A stretch of DNA of 37,045 nucleotides from Oscillatoria sp. (GTDB taxonomy: Bacteria; Cyanobacteriota; Cyanobacteriia; Cyanobacteriales; Laspinemataceae): NCBI GenBank assembly GCA_011390515.1, contig JAABSJ010000031.1, positions 1-37,045 of the forward strand. The letters run 5' to 3'. Position numbers and translations under genes: made by a program. Shown here piece by piece: positions 17,955 through 27,633 of the stretch; the stretch's first letter is position 1, and every line of letters starts with the position of its first letter. A model generated the notes under the pieces. That model had not been told where the DNA came from, searched no databases, and saw only the letters and a program-made list of their open reading frames with translations.

Positions 17955-19652
17955 GTGGAATTGCCAGAAAACGCCGCAAAACAATCGTTTAAGTTTGACT
18001 CGATAGAAGAGGCCCTCGCTGAAATTGCAGCAGGACGGTCCATTATCGTGGTCGATGATGAAAACCGGGAAAATGAAGGGGATCTGATCTGTGCGGCACA
18101 GTTTGTGACACCGGAAATCGTGAATTTCATGGCGGTGCATGGTCGTGGGTTGATTTGTCTGGCGATGACCGGCGATCGCCTGGATGAGCTTGACCTCCCC
18201 CTAATGGTAACCACCAACACCGACACCAACCAAACCGCCTTCACCGTCAGCATCGATGCCTCTCCTCAGCAAGGAGTCACCACGGGCATTTCTGCCGAGG
18301 ACCGCGCCCGCACTATCCAGATTGCCATTAATCCCCACACCAAACCCAAGGATTTGCGCCGTCCCGGTCATATTTTTCCCCTGCGGGCCATATCTGGGGG
18401 GGTCCTGAAACGGGCGGGCCATACGGAAGCGGCAGTGGACTTGAGTCAACTCGCCGGACTCTACCCTGCCGGGGTCATCTGCGAAATTCAGAATCCCGAT
18501 GGCTCAATGGCGCGATTGCCCGAACTCATCGAATATGCCGCCAAATATAACCTAAAAATGATCAGCATCGCGGATTTAATCGCCTATCGCCTCCAACATG
18601 AGCGATTTGTGATTCGGGAAACCGTGGCGGCATTACCCACGGAATTCGGCCAGTTCCAAATTTACGGCTATCGCAATACCCTGGACCATAAAGACCATCT
18701 GGCGATCGTCAAGGGAGACCCCACCAATTTTACCGATAAAGCGGTGATGGTGCGGGTCCATTCCGAATGCTTGACCGGGGATGCCCTCGGTTCCCTGCGC
18801 TGTGACTGCCGAATGCAACTCCAAGCTGCCCTAAAAATGATTGAAAATGCCGGGGAAGGGGTGGTGGTCTACCTACGTCAGGAAGGCCGGGGAATTGGCC
18901 TAATTAACAAACTCAAAGCCTATTCTCTGCAAGATATGGGCTTGGATACCGTAGAAGCCAATGAGCGCTTAGGCTTTCCTGCGGACTTGCGAAACTATGG
19001 CATCGGGGCGCAAATTCTCAATGATTTAGGGGTGAGCAGAATCCGCCTGATTACCAATAATCCCCGTAAAATCGCGGGATTAAAGGGATATGGCTTAGAA
19101 ATGGTCGATCGCGTTCCCCTGCTGATTGAGTCCAATCCGTTTAATTGCAGCTATTTAGCAACCAAGGCGGAAAAATTAGGGCATATGCTCTTACAAACCT
19201 ATTTGGTCACTGTGGCAATCCACTGGCAAGAACCGGATCTGGCGGAGGGTCCTCCGGCCCAGGTCCAAGCCTGGTATCAGCATTTAGAAAAAATCCGCGA
19301 ACTCGCCGATGAGCACCATCTCGTCCTCCAAGAGGAAAAACGCCCCGTCACCGTGGCCTTATTTGGCAAACCCCAGTTAACCTTTCACTTGGGATTTGAC
19401 CAAGCTCATTTAGCCACAACAGATTGGTTTACCCATCCCGAACATCCTTATGTTCAGGCCATGTGTCGGATTCTCGATCGCCTCATTCTCTGGGCCGATA
19501 TTAATCAACTCCAGTTCCTAGTCTCCACCGGCGTCGATCCCCTGACCAATCTCGGGGTGCAACTCCAACGCCAGTCTTTCCCTTTGAGCAAAATGCCGTC
19601 CCAACTGTGCGATAGCTTACACACCCAAGTGATCTATTGCTTTAAGGGATAA
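17955..19652 (+). CDS. ribBA: Riboflavin biosynthesis protein RibBA with C-terminal extension
   Basis: A bifunctional enzyme making both riboflavin precursors. Residues 1-215 are DHBP synthase (ribulose 5-phosphate to dihydroxybutanone phosphate), with [13 protein letters not shown] at 32-44. Residues about 220-395 are GTP cyclohydrolase II, with zinc ligands C272, C283 and C285 in [17 protein letters not shown] and the catalytic [20 protein letters not shown]. Residues about 410-565 form an extra domain that I recall in other cyanobacterial RibBA proteins; its function is unknown to me. GTG start at 17955; it lacks a strong Shine-Dalgarno, but homology starts about here. Monocistronic on this evidence. 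Confidence 0.95.
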   Translation: MELPENAAKQSFKFDSIEEALAEIAAGRSIIVVDDENRENEGDLICAAQFVTPEIVNFMAVHGRGLICLAMTGDRLDELDLPLMVTTNTDTNQTAFTVSIDASPQQGVTTGISAEDRARTIQIAINPHTKPKDLRRPGHIFPLRAISGGVLKRAGHTEAAVDLSQLAGLYPAGVICEIQNPDGSMARLPELIEYAAKYNLKMISIADLIAYRLQHERFVIRETVAALPTEFGQFQIYGYRNTLDHKDHLAIVKGDPTNFTDKAVMVRVHSECLTGDALGSLRCDCRMQLQAALKMIENAGEGVVVYLRQEGRGIGLINKLKAYSLQDMGLDTVEANERLGFPADLRNYGIGAQILNDLGVSRIRLITNNPRKIAGLKGYGLEMVDRVPLLIESNPFNCSYLATKAEKLGHMLLQTYLVTVAIHWQEPDLAEGPPAQVQAWYQHLEKIRELADEHHLVLQEEKRPVTVALFGKPQLTFHLGFDQAHLATTDWFTHPEHPYVQAMCRILDRLILWADINQLQFLVSTGVDPLTNLGVQLQRQSFPLSKMPSQLCDSLHTQVIYCFKG

Positions 19653-19986
19653 GGGTAAAAGTATCAGAATTAGAGCCGAGAAATCTAGGGTGAAATGATC
19701 AGGGTTTGATCTCTAAAATTGAACAGGGAAATCAAAGAGAGCGGAGATCGGGTAGCCGTCGCTACAATTAGGGGAAGAATCCTCCCAGAATTTCTGCGGT
19801 TGATTAAACTCGTTTCAAAATTCTGATCCTCCCCCATCATCGGGAGAGTCGGAGAATGTCTTGATAGTTAAGCCAGCAGCCGATTAAGGATTGGGAAAGA
19901 TTGGGGTAAAAATGCAGGCTTTTCTTGTTACTTTAAAACTATAAGTTTGTGAGCAAACTTCCTTTATCCAAATGTAAAGAGTCTCA
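19653..19986. other. Intergenic region upstream of the PAS kinase
   Basis: These 334 bp contain a short CCTCCC/GGGAGAG inverted repeat near 19828-19846 and AT-rich sequence before the kinase start. No gene or known RNA was recognised. Confidence 0.5.
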
Positions 19987-22900
19987 ATGGTGCGACCTAT
20001 CCCCCGATCGCCGGTTTTCTCCTATAGCGCGGCTGTCTTAACGGTCGTCATTGCCTTACTGCTGACCCTCGCCTTCAAACCCATCCTGGCTTCAACCCTG
20101 TTTCTGTTCTTTTTTGTCGCCGTAACGGGGATGACTTGGTATGGGGGAATGGGTCCAGGACTGGTGACAACGGTACTCTCTGTGTTAGCCCTCGACTATT
20201 TTTTACTGGTTCCCCTCCAGAGCTTAACGGTGTTCAGTGGAAGCAACCTGTTGCGAATGGGGTTGTTTGTCTTAGTTACCTTGGCGATCGCCAAGCTGAA
20301 CACCAAACTCCATCAGGTGAAACGAGAGTTAGAAATCAGCTTGACTCAACTCAAGCAGAGTGAGGAACGCTATCGTCGGATTGTCGAAACTGCATCAGAA
20401 GGTATCTGGATTTTGGATGAGGCAGGGCGAACCCGCTATGTGAATCAGCGAATGGCTCAAATGTTAGGCTGTTCTCCAGAGTCGATGCTCGATCGCTCGT
20501 TTTTTGAGTGGTTTGACCAAGGCGATCGCCCGGAGGGATACCAGACCCTGACCCAACCCTATCCCGGATCCCCCGAACAATGGGATGGGCGATTTCGCCG
20601 TGGCGATCGGTCCTTGCTGTGGGCGATCGTCTCGATGAATTCCATTTTTGATGACCAGGGTCAGTTTCAGGGGACCCATCTGATGCTCACCGATGTCAGC
20701 GATCGCCAACAAACCCAGGAACGCTTGCAACTTTCTTTAGAAGCTGGGAAAATGGGATTTTGGGATTGGAATCTGAGCACCAACGAAGTCGTGAGATCCG
20801 ACAATCTTGCGGAAATTTACGGGGTGAGTCCAGATCAGTTAGAGGGGACATTTGAGGCAGCTTTAAACCTGGTTCATCCCGAGGACCGGGAACGACTCCA
20901 AGAGGCGATCGCTCAGGCGGTGGCAGAAATAACCCCCTATAGCTTAGAATTTCGCATTCAGCCCTCACCGGAAGAGATTCGCTGGATCTTAGGCAAAGGA
21001 CGAGTCTTTACCGATGCCAGTGGCACAGCAGTCCGGATCACCGGAATTGCAATGGACATCAGCGATCGCAAGCAAACTGAAGAGTCCCTAGGGCAGACTC
21101 AACAGCGATTTGAGACCTTCATGAACTATAGCCCCGTTGCCGCTTACTTTAAAGACGAAGCCGGACGCTATATTTACGTTAATCCAATGGTAGAACGGCT
21201 GTGGCAGCGCCCCCAGGAGGAATGGCTGGGTCAAACCGACGCGGACCTCTTTCCCGAGGCGATCGCCCAAGAACTCCAAGCTCATGATCGGGCCGTCTTA
21301 GAAACCGACCAGGCCCTGGAATTTGTAGAAACTGCCGAACACCCCGACGGGAAGCATTATTGGATTTCCTGGAAATTCCCCATGGGCGAACCCTCCGGAA
21401 GACGGTTGCTGGCTGGAATTTCCCTCGATATTAGCGATCGCAAGCGCACTCAAGAAGAACGGGACCTGCTGCTGGGGGACCTCGAATCCCAACAACAACT
21501 CCTCAGTGCCGTTTTGCAACAAATGCCTGCCGGGGCGATCGTTGCTGAAGCCCCCTCCGGGCAGTTAGTCTTGATGAATCAGCAAGTTCAAGAAATTTTA
21601 GGCATTTCCCTGACTCCCCTCATCACGATCCCGAGTTATCTCCAGACTTCCTATCAAATTTTTCACCCTGACGGTAAACCTTATGACCCAGACGCCTTAC
21701 CCTTAAAGCGATCCATCTCCACCGGAGAGGTGATTGTCGAAGAAGAACTGGAAATCCAACGCGCCGATGGGACCCGGGTCACCGTCCTCGCCAACTCCGG
21801 CCCCATTCGCAACGCCGAGGGCGAAATTGTCGCCGCAGTGGTGACCTTTTATGATATCACCGCACAAAAACGCGCCCAAGCTGAAATCAAACGCTATGGC
21901 GATGTGGTCAAAAATATTCAAGTCGGCTTAACAGTCTGGCAACTCACTGAAGCAGATGAACCCCCTTCCTTTGAACTGATTAGTGCTAATCCGGCGGCGA
22001 GTCAACTGGTCGGACAAAATTTAGACCGGGCTGTAGGAATGCGGATTGAGACTTTATTTCCCCAGTTCGTGAAAACCTCACGGATTATCGAGTTGATAGA
22101 GGTTTTGAATAGTTCCGAAGCGCGGGATTTTCCTGAAATCATCTATAGGGATGCCACACAGGAAGGTTATTGTTCCCTGAAAGCCTTTCCTCTGCCTAAT
22201 CGCTGTCTCGGGTTAGCCTATGAAGATATCACCGATCGCAAACAAGCTCAATTTGCCTTACTCGAAAGCGAACAACGGTTTCGGACAATGGCGGATGCTG
22301 CGCCGGTTTATATTTGGTTATCGGGAATCGATCAGCAATGTTATTATTTCAATCAACCCTGGTTGGAGTTTACAGGCAGGACTTTAGCAGAAGAAATCGG
22401 CAATGGTTGGGTGGACGGAGTACATCCCGAGGACCGGCAATTTTGCCTTGATACTTATCATCAAGCCTTTGACCTTCGTCAACCCTTGGAGATGGAATAT
22501 CGTCTGCGCCGCTATGATGGGGAATACCGTTGGGTATTAGATCGTGCGGTGCCTCGGTTTTCCCCGGATGGCCGCTTTGAGGGGTATGTGGGGTCTTGTA
22601 TTGATATTAGCGATCGCAAAATTTACGAGAGTGAAATTAAGCGTCTCAATGCCAGTCTGGAACGCCGGGTAATGGAACGAACCGCCCAACTGGAAGATGC
22701 CAATCAGGAACTCGAATCCTTTGCTTATTCGGTGTCCCATGATTTGCGTGCGCCTCTGCGACATATTAGCGGATTTGTGAATTTGCTCCGCAAACGGATC
22801 GAATCCTCTCTGGATGAGAATAGTCAGCGCTACCTGGATATTATTGTCGCCAGTACCCAACAAGCGGAAGAGTTGATTGATAATTTGTTAGCCTTTTCGC

Positions 22901-23421
22901 GCATGGCCCGTTCTCAGATGCGATTCATCAAAATCGATATGAATCAACTGGTGAAAGAGGTGCGGCAGAGTTTGGAGGTCCATAGAGGCGATCAAAAAAT
23001 CATCTGGGAGATTGCCTCATTACCCTCCGTGAAAGGGGAACCCACTATGTTAAGATTGGTGTTCCAAAATCTCCTGGATAATGCGATTAAGTACAGCCAC
23101 CGACGGGAACCGGCTGAAATCACCGTTGGTGTTAATGAAACCGACCTCGAATTTATCTTCTTTGTGCGAGATAATGGCATTGGATTTGATATGCGCTATG
23201 CTCACAAACTCTTTGGGGTTTTTCAACGTTTACATAGCAATCCTGATTTTGTGGGCACCGGCATCGGACTCGCCAATGTTCGCCGGATTATCCATCGTCA
23301 TGGAGGCCGAACTTGGGCCGAAGGTGAGGTAGATGTGGGGGCGACTTTCTATTTTTCTCTGCCTAAACAACCGGAAGAGAAACAATTGGAGGCAGCTCAT
23401 CAGGCTATCGGTTCAACCTAA
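19987..23421 (+). CDS. Membrane-anchored sensor histidine kinase with six PAS domains
   Basis: A 1144-residue kinase. Residues 10-105 are hydrophobic with about four helices, resembling the DUF4118/KdpD-type membrane domain. A short coiled coil leads into six PAS modules, at about 126-239, 245-360, 372-485, 500-626, 636-752 and 760-877; most end in the D-I-S/T-D-R-K motif typical of PAS-PAC. A coiled coil precedes HisKA with phospho-acceptor H918 in SVSHDLRAPLRHISGF, the phytochrome-like class. The HATPase domain (about 1015-1127) has the N-box DNAIKYS at 1031-1037, DNGIGF at 1062-1067 and GTGIGLANVRRIIHRHGG near 1090. All catalytic boxes look intact. There is no receiver, so it likely passes phosphate to the separate receiver at 23913. 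Ligands are unknown. Confidence 0.93.
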   Translation: MVRPIPRSPVFSYSAAVLTVVIALLLTLAFKPILASTLFLFFFVAVTGMTWYGGMGPGLVTTVLSVLALDYFLLVPLQSLTVFSGSNLLRMGLFVLVTLAIAKLNTKLHQVKRELEISLTQLKQSEERYRRIVETASEGIWILDEAGRTRYVNQRMAQMLGCSPESMLDRSFFEWFDQGDRPEGYQTLTQPYPGSPEQWDGRFRRGDRSLLWAIVSMNSIFDDQGQFQGTHLMLTDVSDRQQTQERLQLSLEAGKMGFWDWNLSTNEVVRSDNLAEIYGVSPDQLEGTFEAALNLVHPEDRERLQEAIAQAVAEITPYSLEFRIQPSPEEIRWILGKGRVFTDASGTAVRITGIAMDISDRKQTEESLGQTQQRFETFMNYSPVAAYFKDEAGRYIYVNPMVERLWQRPQEEWLGQTDADLFPEAIAQELQAHDRAVLETDQALEFVETAEHPDGKHYWISWKFPMGEPSGRRLLAGISLDISDRKRTQEERDLLLGDLESQQQLLSAVLQQMPAGAIVAEAPSGQLVLMNQQVQEILGISLTPLITIPSYLQTSYQIFHPDGKPYDPDALPLKRSISTGEVIVEEELEIQRADGTRVTVLANSGPIRNAEGEIVAAVVTFYDITAQKRAQAEIKRYGDVVKNIQVGLTVWQLTEADEPPSFELISANPAASQLVGQNLDRAVGMRIETLFPQFVKTSRIIELIEVLNSSEARDFPEIIYRDATQEGYCSLKAFPLPNRCLGLAYEDITDRKQAQFALLESEQRFRTMADAAPVYIWLSGIDQQCYYFNQPWLEFTGRTLAEEIGNGWVDGVHPEDRQFCLDTYHQAFDLRQPLEMEYRLRRYDGEYRWVLDRAVPRFSPDGRFEGYVGSCIDISDRKIYESEIKRLNASLERRVMERTAQLEDANQELESFAYSVSHDLRAPLRHISGFVNLLRKRIESSLDENSQRYLDIIVASTQQAEELIDNLLAFSRMARSQMRFIKIDMNQLVKEVRQSLEVHRGDQKIIWEIASLPSVKGEPTMLRLVFQNLLDNAIKYSHRREPAEITVGVNETDLEFIFFVRDNGIGFDMRYAHKLFGVFQRLHSNPDFVGTGIGLANVRRIIHRHGGRTWAEGEVDVGATFYFSLPKQPEEKQLEAAHQAIGST

Positions 23422-23567
23422 TCCTCCTCTGTTTATATCATGTCCAGGGAAACCGTTTTTATAGTAAAGAAATCGGGTTTCTTTCATTAATTGGTGTGAG
23501 GATAAAAGTGTTTGTAGAAACCCGGTTTCTTGCACAGGGATTACGGAATTTTTAACATTAACCGAAA

Positions 23568-23601
23568 AATGTAGAGGCGATTCCCGAATCGCCTCTACAT
23601 T
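23568..23601. repeat. 16-bp palindrome, AATGTAGAGGCGATTC family
   Basis: Arms 23568-23583 and 23586-23601 are exact reverse complements with a 2-base centre. Relatives are at about 33107-33142 and 36873-36906, where the outer 13 bases (AATGTAGAGGCGA / TCGCCTCTACATT) are kept. Confidence 0.88.
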
Positions 23602-23764
23602 TCCCGAAAATTCTCAAACCCTGCGTAATTCCTGTTGCACCAACAGCGAGAGAAACCGGGGTTCTTTTATTAATTTGGGTGAAAAACAAAAGTGTTTGTA
23701 GAAACGCGGTTTCTGATATAAACAGCGAGTCACCCAGGCAAAATGAGATAAAATTCGAGCGTCA

Positions 23765-23874
23765 TATAGCGTTTCTCATGTCCATAAGGTACTACCCTCA
23801 CCCCCAACCCCTCTCCCAGAACGGGAGAGGGGTTGGGGGTGAGGGTCTTCCACAACTGATTTAGGATTGCTATA
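23765..23874. mobile_element. Small MITE-like element, sister of 5653-5766
   Basis: The right end GGATTGCTATA matches the inverted terminus of the element at 5653; the left end keeps only TATAGC. The centre is a good palindrome (CCCCAACCCCTCTCCC ... GGGAGAGGGGTTGGGG) with GAGGGTCTTCCACAAC to its right, as in the sister. It sits 38 bp before the receiver start. Confidence 0.5.
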
Positions 23875-23912
23875 TATACCGATTAAACCTCATGAACCTG
23901 GGAGAACAAAGG

Positions 23913-24371
23913 ATGGATATCAAACGGATTTTACTGGTAGAAGATAATGCCAATGATATAGAACTAATTTTAACGGGACTGGCGGAAAATAACCTAGCCA
24001 ATGAAGTCATCGTCGTGCGCGATGGCGAGGAAGCGCTAGATTATCTCTTTCGTCGGGGTATCTTTAGATTGCGGCGAGAAGGACATCCCATCCTAGTTAT
24101 GCTCGACCTCAAACTGCCCAAAATAGATGGACTGGAAGTGCTGGCACAAATGAAGTCTACGACGGATTTGCGGCAGATTCCCGTGGTGATTTTGACCGCT
24201 TCTCGGGAAGAATCGGACCTGATTAGCAGCTACAATCTAGGGGTGAATGGCTATGTCATCAAGCCCCTAGACTTCCACGAGTTTGTGGATGCCATCAAAA
24301 GCCTAGGACTATTCTGGGCTGTAGTCAATCAACCCCCTCCAGGCTCTTTCCCTGCGATAGTGCAAGAATGA
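23913..24371 (+). CDS. Rcp1-like single-domain response regulator
   Basis: A 152-residue stand-alone receiver. It starts MDIKRILLVEDNANDIELIL, with acidic pocket ED, phospho-acceptor Asp in VMLDLKLPKIDG, Thr in VILTASREES and Lys in YVIKPLDF. The inserted segment between helix 2 and strand 3 (YLFRRGIFRLRREGHP) is characteristic of the Rcp1 type, the partners of cyanobacterial phytochrome kinases. An in-frame ATG at 23892 would add seven residues; I prefer 23913 because family members start close to the first strand and GGGAG lies just upstream. It follows a PAS kinase lacking a receiver and precedes a hybrid kinase by 34 bp, consistent with shuttling phosphate between the two. Confidence 0.92.
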   Translation: MDIKRILLVEDNANDIELILTGLAENNLANEVIVVRDGEEALDYLFRRGIFRLRREGHPILVMLDLKLPKIDGLEVLAQMKSTTDLRQIPVVILTASREESDLISSYNLGVNGYVIKPLDFHEFVDAIKSLGLFWAVVNQPPPGSFPAIVQE

Positions 24372-24405
24372 GTCAGCTAACTAAACATAAAGATGGACGG
24401 TTAAA

Positions 24406-27093
24406 GTGCTGCATATCCTACTGCTAGAAGATAGTCTGCTGGATGCAGAGCTCATTGAGGCCCACTTGCTAGAAAGTGGTCTCAATGTGGCCTTGAAGCG
24501 GGTAGACACCTGCACAGCTTTTCAAGAGGCCCTGGAAAGCGGGTCTTTTGACGTGATTTTAGCCGATTATGCCCTTCCCTCCTTCGATGGATTTTCCGCC
24601 ATGAAAATGGCCCAACTGAGATGTCCGGACGTACCGTTTATCTTTGTGTCCGGGACCTTGGGGGAGGAAGTGGCCCTGGAAACCCTGAAAAGTGGGGCGA
24701 CAGATTATGTCCTCAAGCAGCGGTTAGAACGACTGGTTCCCTCGGTGGAACGAGCGATTCGAGAGGCGACAGAACATCGCGATCGCCTAAAAGCGGAAGC
24801 AGCACTCCAAGAGAGCGATCGCCGGTTTAGAATGGCCCTGAAAAATTCATTTATCTGTATTTTCCAACAAGACCGGGACCTCAAATACCAATGGATTCAC
24901 AATCCCCAGGGACCCCAATCCGTAGAGGAAATCGTCGGGGAAACCGACTACTTCTTATTTTCCCAAGCGGATGCGGACCACCTGAGCGCCCTCAAACGAG
25001 AGGTGATTACCACGGGAACTCCCACTCGCCTCGAAATCTCAGTGACCCTGTTGGGAGAACTCCAGGACTACGACCTGATTTTAGAACCTGTATTTGAGGA
25101 ACAGCCACATCAGGACCCCCCCGAGGTGGTGGCACTGATGGGGACCGCCTTGAATATTACCGAACGCAAGCAATCAGAACGAGAACTCTATCGTCGGGAA
25201 CAACAATTTCGAGCCTTAGCAGAAAACGCGCCCGATATTATCGCCCGCTTTGATCGCCAACTGCGCCACATTTACGTCAACCCGGCGATCGAAAAAGCCA
25301 CCGGAATCCCTCCGGAGGAGTTTATCGGCAAAACCAATGCAGATTTAGGATTTCCCGAAGAAATTTACTTACAGTGGTCCCGACATTTACAAGAGATTTT
25401 TGTCACCGGAGAACCGAGTTTTCTGGAATTTAATTTTCCGTCCTCAACAGGAACCCGGACTTATCAATCCCAGGCAGTTCCAGAATTTGACTTAGAGGGC
25501 AATGTCGAGTCTTTACTGTGTATTAGTCGGGATGTGACGGAAAACAAACAAGCCGAACAGGTGCTCCGAGAGAGTGAGGCGCGGTTCCGACGCTTGATGG
25601 ATTCTAATACCATTGGCATGGGATTCTGGCATGGGGATGCCATTACCGTTGCCAATGATGCCTTTTTGGAAATGATGGGTTACTCCCAAGAGGACTTGCA
25701 ACAGGAACCGTTGAATTGGAGCAAGATTACCCCCTCGGAATATTTACATCTGGATGAAAGCGCCAATCGGCAAGCGAGTCAAATAGGCTATACCGAACCC
25801 TTTGAAAAGGAATTTTTTCACAAAGATGGCACCCGGATTCCGGTGCTTTTGGGAGGGGCGATTTTTGACAATCATGCGGATGCGGGGGTGTTTTTTACCC
25901 TGGATTTGACCGAACGCAAACGGATGGAAGAGGCGCTACAGCAACAAGCGGAGGCGTTAGAACGAGCCAATCAGGTCAAGGATCAGTTTTTAGCGGTACT
26001 GTCCCATGAGTTGCGATCGCCCCTGAATGCGATTCTCGGATGGTCCCAGTTACTGCTGGCTCGCAAATTTGACGAAGCTACAACGCGCCGTGCTTTGGAG
26101 ACGATCGAGCGCAATGCGCGATTCCAAACCCAACTGATTGAGGATTTGCTGGATGTCTCCCGTATCCTGCGCGGCAAGCTCACCCTGAAAGTCACCCGGG
26201 TGAATTTAGCCACCCCAATCTGCGCGGCGATCGAAAGTTTGCGTCTGGCGATCGAAGCCAAATCCCTGCAACTGGAGTATTCCCCAGAGCAAAATGTCTC
26301 CCCGGTAATGGGAGACTGCAACCGCTTGCAGCAAGTGGTGTGGAATCTCCTGTCTAATGCGGTGAAATTTACTGAACCCGGGGGTCAAGTCACCCTAAGT
26401 CTCAAACAACAGAATCAATGGGTGATTCTCCAAGTCCAAGATAGCGGAGTCGGCATTCTGCCAGAATTTCTCCCCCATTTATTTGAATATTTCCGCCAAG
26501 CGGATGCCTCCAGTACCCGCAATCATGGGGGACTTGGGATTGGATTAGGACTGGTGCGTCATTTGGTGGAACTGCATGGGGGAACCGTCAGTGCAGAAAG
26601 TCCAGGAGAGGGACAGGGAGCGACTTTTACCGTGAAACTCCCGGCGATCGCCTTCAAAAAGAACACCGAAACCCCATTATCACCGTCCTCTCCCCAGGGG
26701 GAACTCACGGGAGTGCGGGTCCTAGTCGTGGATGACGATGACGATTCCTTGCAGTTTATCCAGTTTGTTTTGGAACAGTCTGGGTGCCAAGTCCAGGCGA
26801 TCGCCTCCCCCATTGAAGCCCTCGCGGTATTTTCTGACTGGCAACCGGATCTGCTAATTAGTGATATTGCTATGCCAGAGGAGGATGGGTATAGTTTTCT
26901 CCGCAAAATCCGCGCAATGGAGAGAAACGCCGAAAGACAAATTCCTGCGGTTGCGCTAACAGCTTATGCCCGAGAAGAAGACCGCAATGCAGCATTTTTA
27001 GCCGGATTTCAAGAGCATTTAACTAAACCCATTGACCCAAAAGCACTAATGGCGGCGATCGAATTGTTAACCCGACCTATTGAGGGATTTTAG
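24406..27093 (+). CDS. Hybrid histidine kinase REC-PAS3-HisKA-HATPase-REC
   Basis: An 895-residue soluble protein. It begins with a receiver (1-120; D9, phospho-acceptor D54, K104; Ser replaces the usual Thr at about 82). Three PAS-like modules follow (about 136-254, 262-380 and 388-504). HisKA has H534 in VLSHELRSPLNAILGWSQLL. The HATPase is at about 635-747 (N651 in NAVKF, QDSGVGI near 678, GGLGIGLGLVRHLVELHGG near 708). It ends with a second receiver (about 768-890; D776-778, D820, T852, K874). GTG start at 24406; alignment of the first strand supports it, although the Shine-Dalgarno is weak. Co-directional and 34 bp downstream of the Rcp1-like gene. The N-terminal receiver may be the entry point for phosphate or partner binding, and the C-terminal one the intramolecular acceptor. 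Confidence 0.93.
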   Translation: MLHILLLEDSLLDAELIEAHLLESGLNVALKRVDTCTAFQEALESGSFDVILADYALPSFDGFSAMKMAQLRCPDVPFIFVSGTLGEEVALETLKSGATDYVLKQRLERLVPSVERAIREATEHRDRLKAEAALQESDRRFRMALKNSFICIFQQDRDLKYQWIHNPQGPQSVEEIVGETDYFLFSQADADHLSALKREVITTGTPTRLEISVTLLGELQDYDLILEPVFEEQPHQDPPEVVALMGTALNITERKQSERELYRREQQFRALAENAPDIIARFDRQLRHIYVNPAIEKATGIPPEEFIGKTNADLGFPEEIYLQWSRHLQEIFVTGEPSFLEFNFPSSTGTRTYQSQAVPEFDLEGNVESLLCISRDVTENKQAEQVLRESEARFRRLMDSNTIGMGFWHGDAITVANDAFLEMMGYSQEDLQQEPLNWSKITPSEYLHLDESANRQASQIGYTEPFEKEFFHKDGTRIPVLLGGAIFDNHADAGVFFTLDLTERKRMEEALQQQAEALERANQVKDQFLAVLSHELRSPLNAILGWSQLLLARKFDEATTRRALETIERNARFQTQLIEDLLDVSRILRGKLTLKVTRVNLATPICAAIESLRLAIEAKSLQLEYSPEQNVSPVMGDCNRLQQVVWNLLSNAVKFTEPGGQVTLSLKQQNQWVILQVQDSGVGILPEFLPHLFEYFRQADASSTRNHGGLGIGLGLVRHLVELHGGTVSAESPGEGQGATFTVKLPAIAFKKNTETPLSPSSPQGELTGVRVLVVDDDDDSLQFIQFVLEQSGCQVQAIASPIEALAVFSDWQPDLLISDIAMPEEDGYSFLRKIRAMERNAERQIPAVALTAYAREEDRNAAFLAGFQEHLTKPIDPKALMAAIELLTRPIEGF

Positions 27094-27136
27094 AACAGTA
27101 TCGCCAGATGAGAGAACTCCATAAAATAAAATCTCC

Positions 27137-27196
27137 AAAAAACCCGCACCCTCAAGGGTGGGGCTATACGGACAAAGCCCGCCTGCGCGGGCTAAT
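27137..27196. repeat. Dispersed double-hairpin repeat, copy 2
   Basis: Nearly identical to 13143-13201. The first stem CACCCT/GGGTG is unchanged; the second stem is AGCCCGC (27176-27182) / GCGGGCT (27187-27193) against AGCCTGC/GCAGGCT in copy 1. Confidence 0.8.
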
Positions 27197-27291
27197 ACAG
27201 TCTTGGGAGGTGCTTAACCATCGAATTTGGATGATTTATTTGTTGGAATACCCTGAGAGAAAAGTTCGTAGTAACGACTTCAGTCGTTTCC

Positions 27292-27319
27292 GCGTGACTG
27301 GACCCGAACCCAGTCACGC
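27292..27319. repeat. 10-bp stem hairpin downstream of the hybrid kinase
   Basis: GCGTGACTGG (27292-27301) pairs perfectly with CCAGTCACGC (27310-27319) across an 8-base loop. There is no clean T-run. It directly follows an ACGACTTCAGTCGT repeat copy. Confidence 0.6.
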
Positions 27320-27365
27320 CCCTTTGGAGGCGACTGCTCCAGTCCCCAAACAGGTGCTTACACCC

Positions 27366-27611
27366 TAGCCCTGTCAAGGTGTATTTGTAGGGGCGTATTG
27401 CATACGCCCTCTCATGTATGCAATACGCCCCTACAAGAAACAGGGGTGAGGCGGGATTCCATTGACGGATAAAGAGGGCGTATGCAATACGCCCCTACAA
27501 GAAACCCGGATGAGGCGGGATTCCATTGATGGATAAAGAGGGCGTATGCAATACGCCCCTACAAGAAACTCCGGATGAGGCGGGATTCAATTTACCACCT
27601 TGACAGGGCTA
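27366..27611. mobile_element. 246-bp MITE-like element with 16-bp TIRs and 12-bp target duplication
   Basis: Terminal inverted repeats TAGCCCTGTCAAGGTG (27366-27381) and CACCTTGACAGGGCTA (27596-27611) are perfect. They are flanked by exact 12-bp direct repeats GTGCTTACACCC (27354-27365 and 27612-27623), the expected target-site duplication. The interior carries a 19-bp inverted repeat (27387-27405 / 27416-27434) and a 64-bp tandem repeat with copies starting at 27417, 27481 and 27545. There is no coding capacity, so a transposase must act in trans. The 10-13-bp duplication length is typical of IS4-family transposases; that assignment is inference. Confidence 0.85.
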
Positions 27612-27633
27612 GTGCTTACACCCCCAATTGAGA

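Larger units (their letters stand above)
23422..23912. other. Intergenic region with three repeat families
   Basis: This roughly 490-bp gap lies between the kinase and its downstream receiver gene. It has two related 60-70-bp segments (about 23466-23537 and 23645-23712, each ending GTGTTTGTAGAAAC-CGGTTTCT), a 16-bp palindrome (23568-23601) and a 110-bp MITE-like element (23765-23874). No gene is credible. Confidence 0.75.

Noticed and set aside
19987..23421. Phytochrome
   Set aside because: The HisKA region and Rcp1-like neighbour are phytochrome-like, but there is no GAF/PHY chromophore module; the sensory part is PAS domains only.
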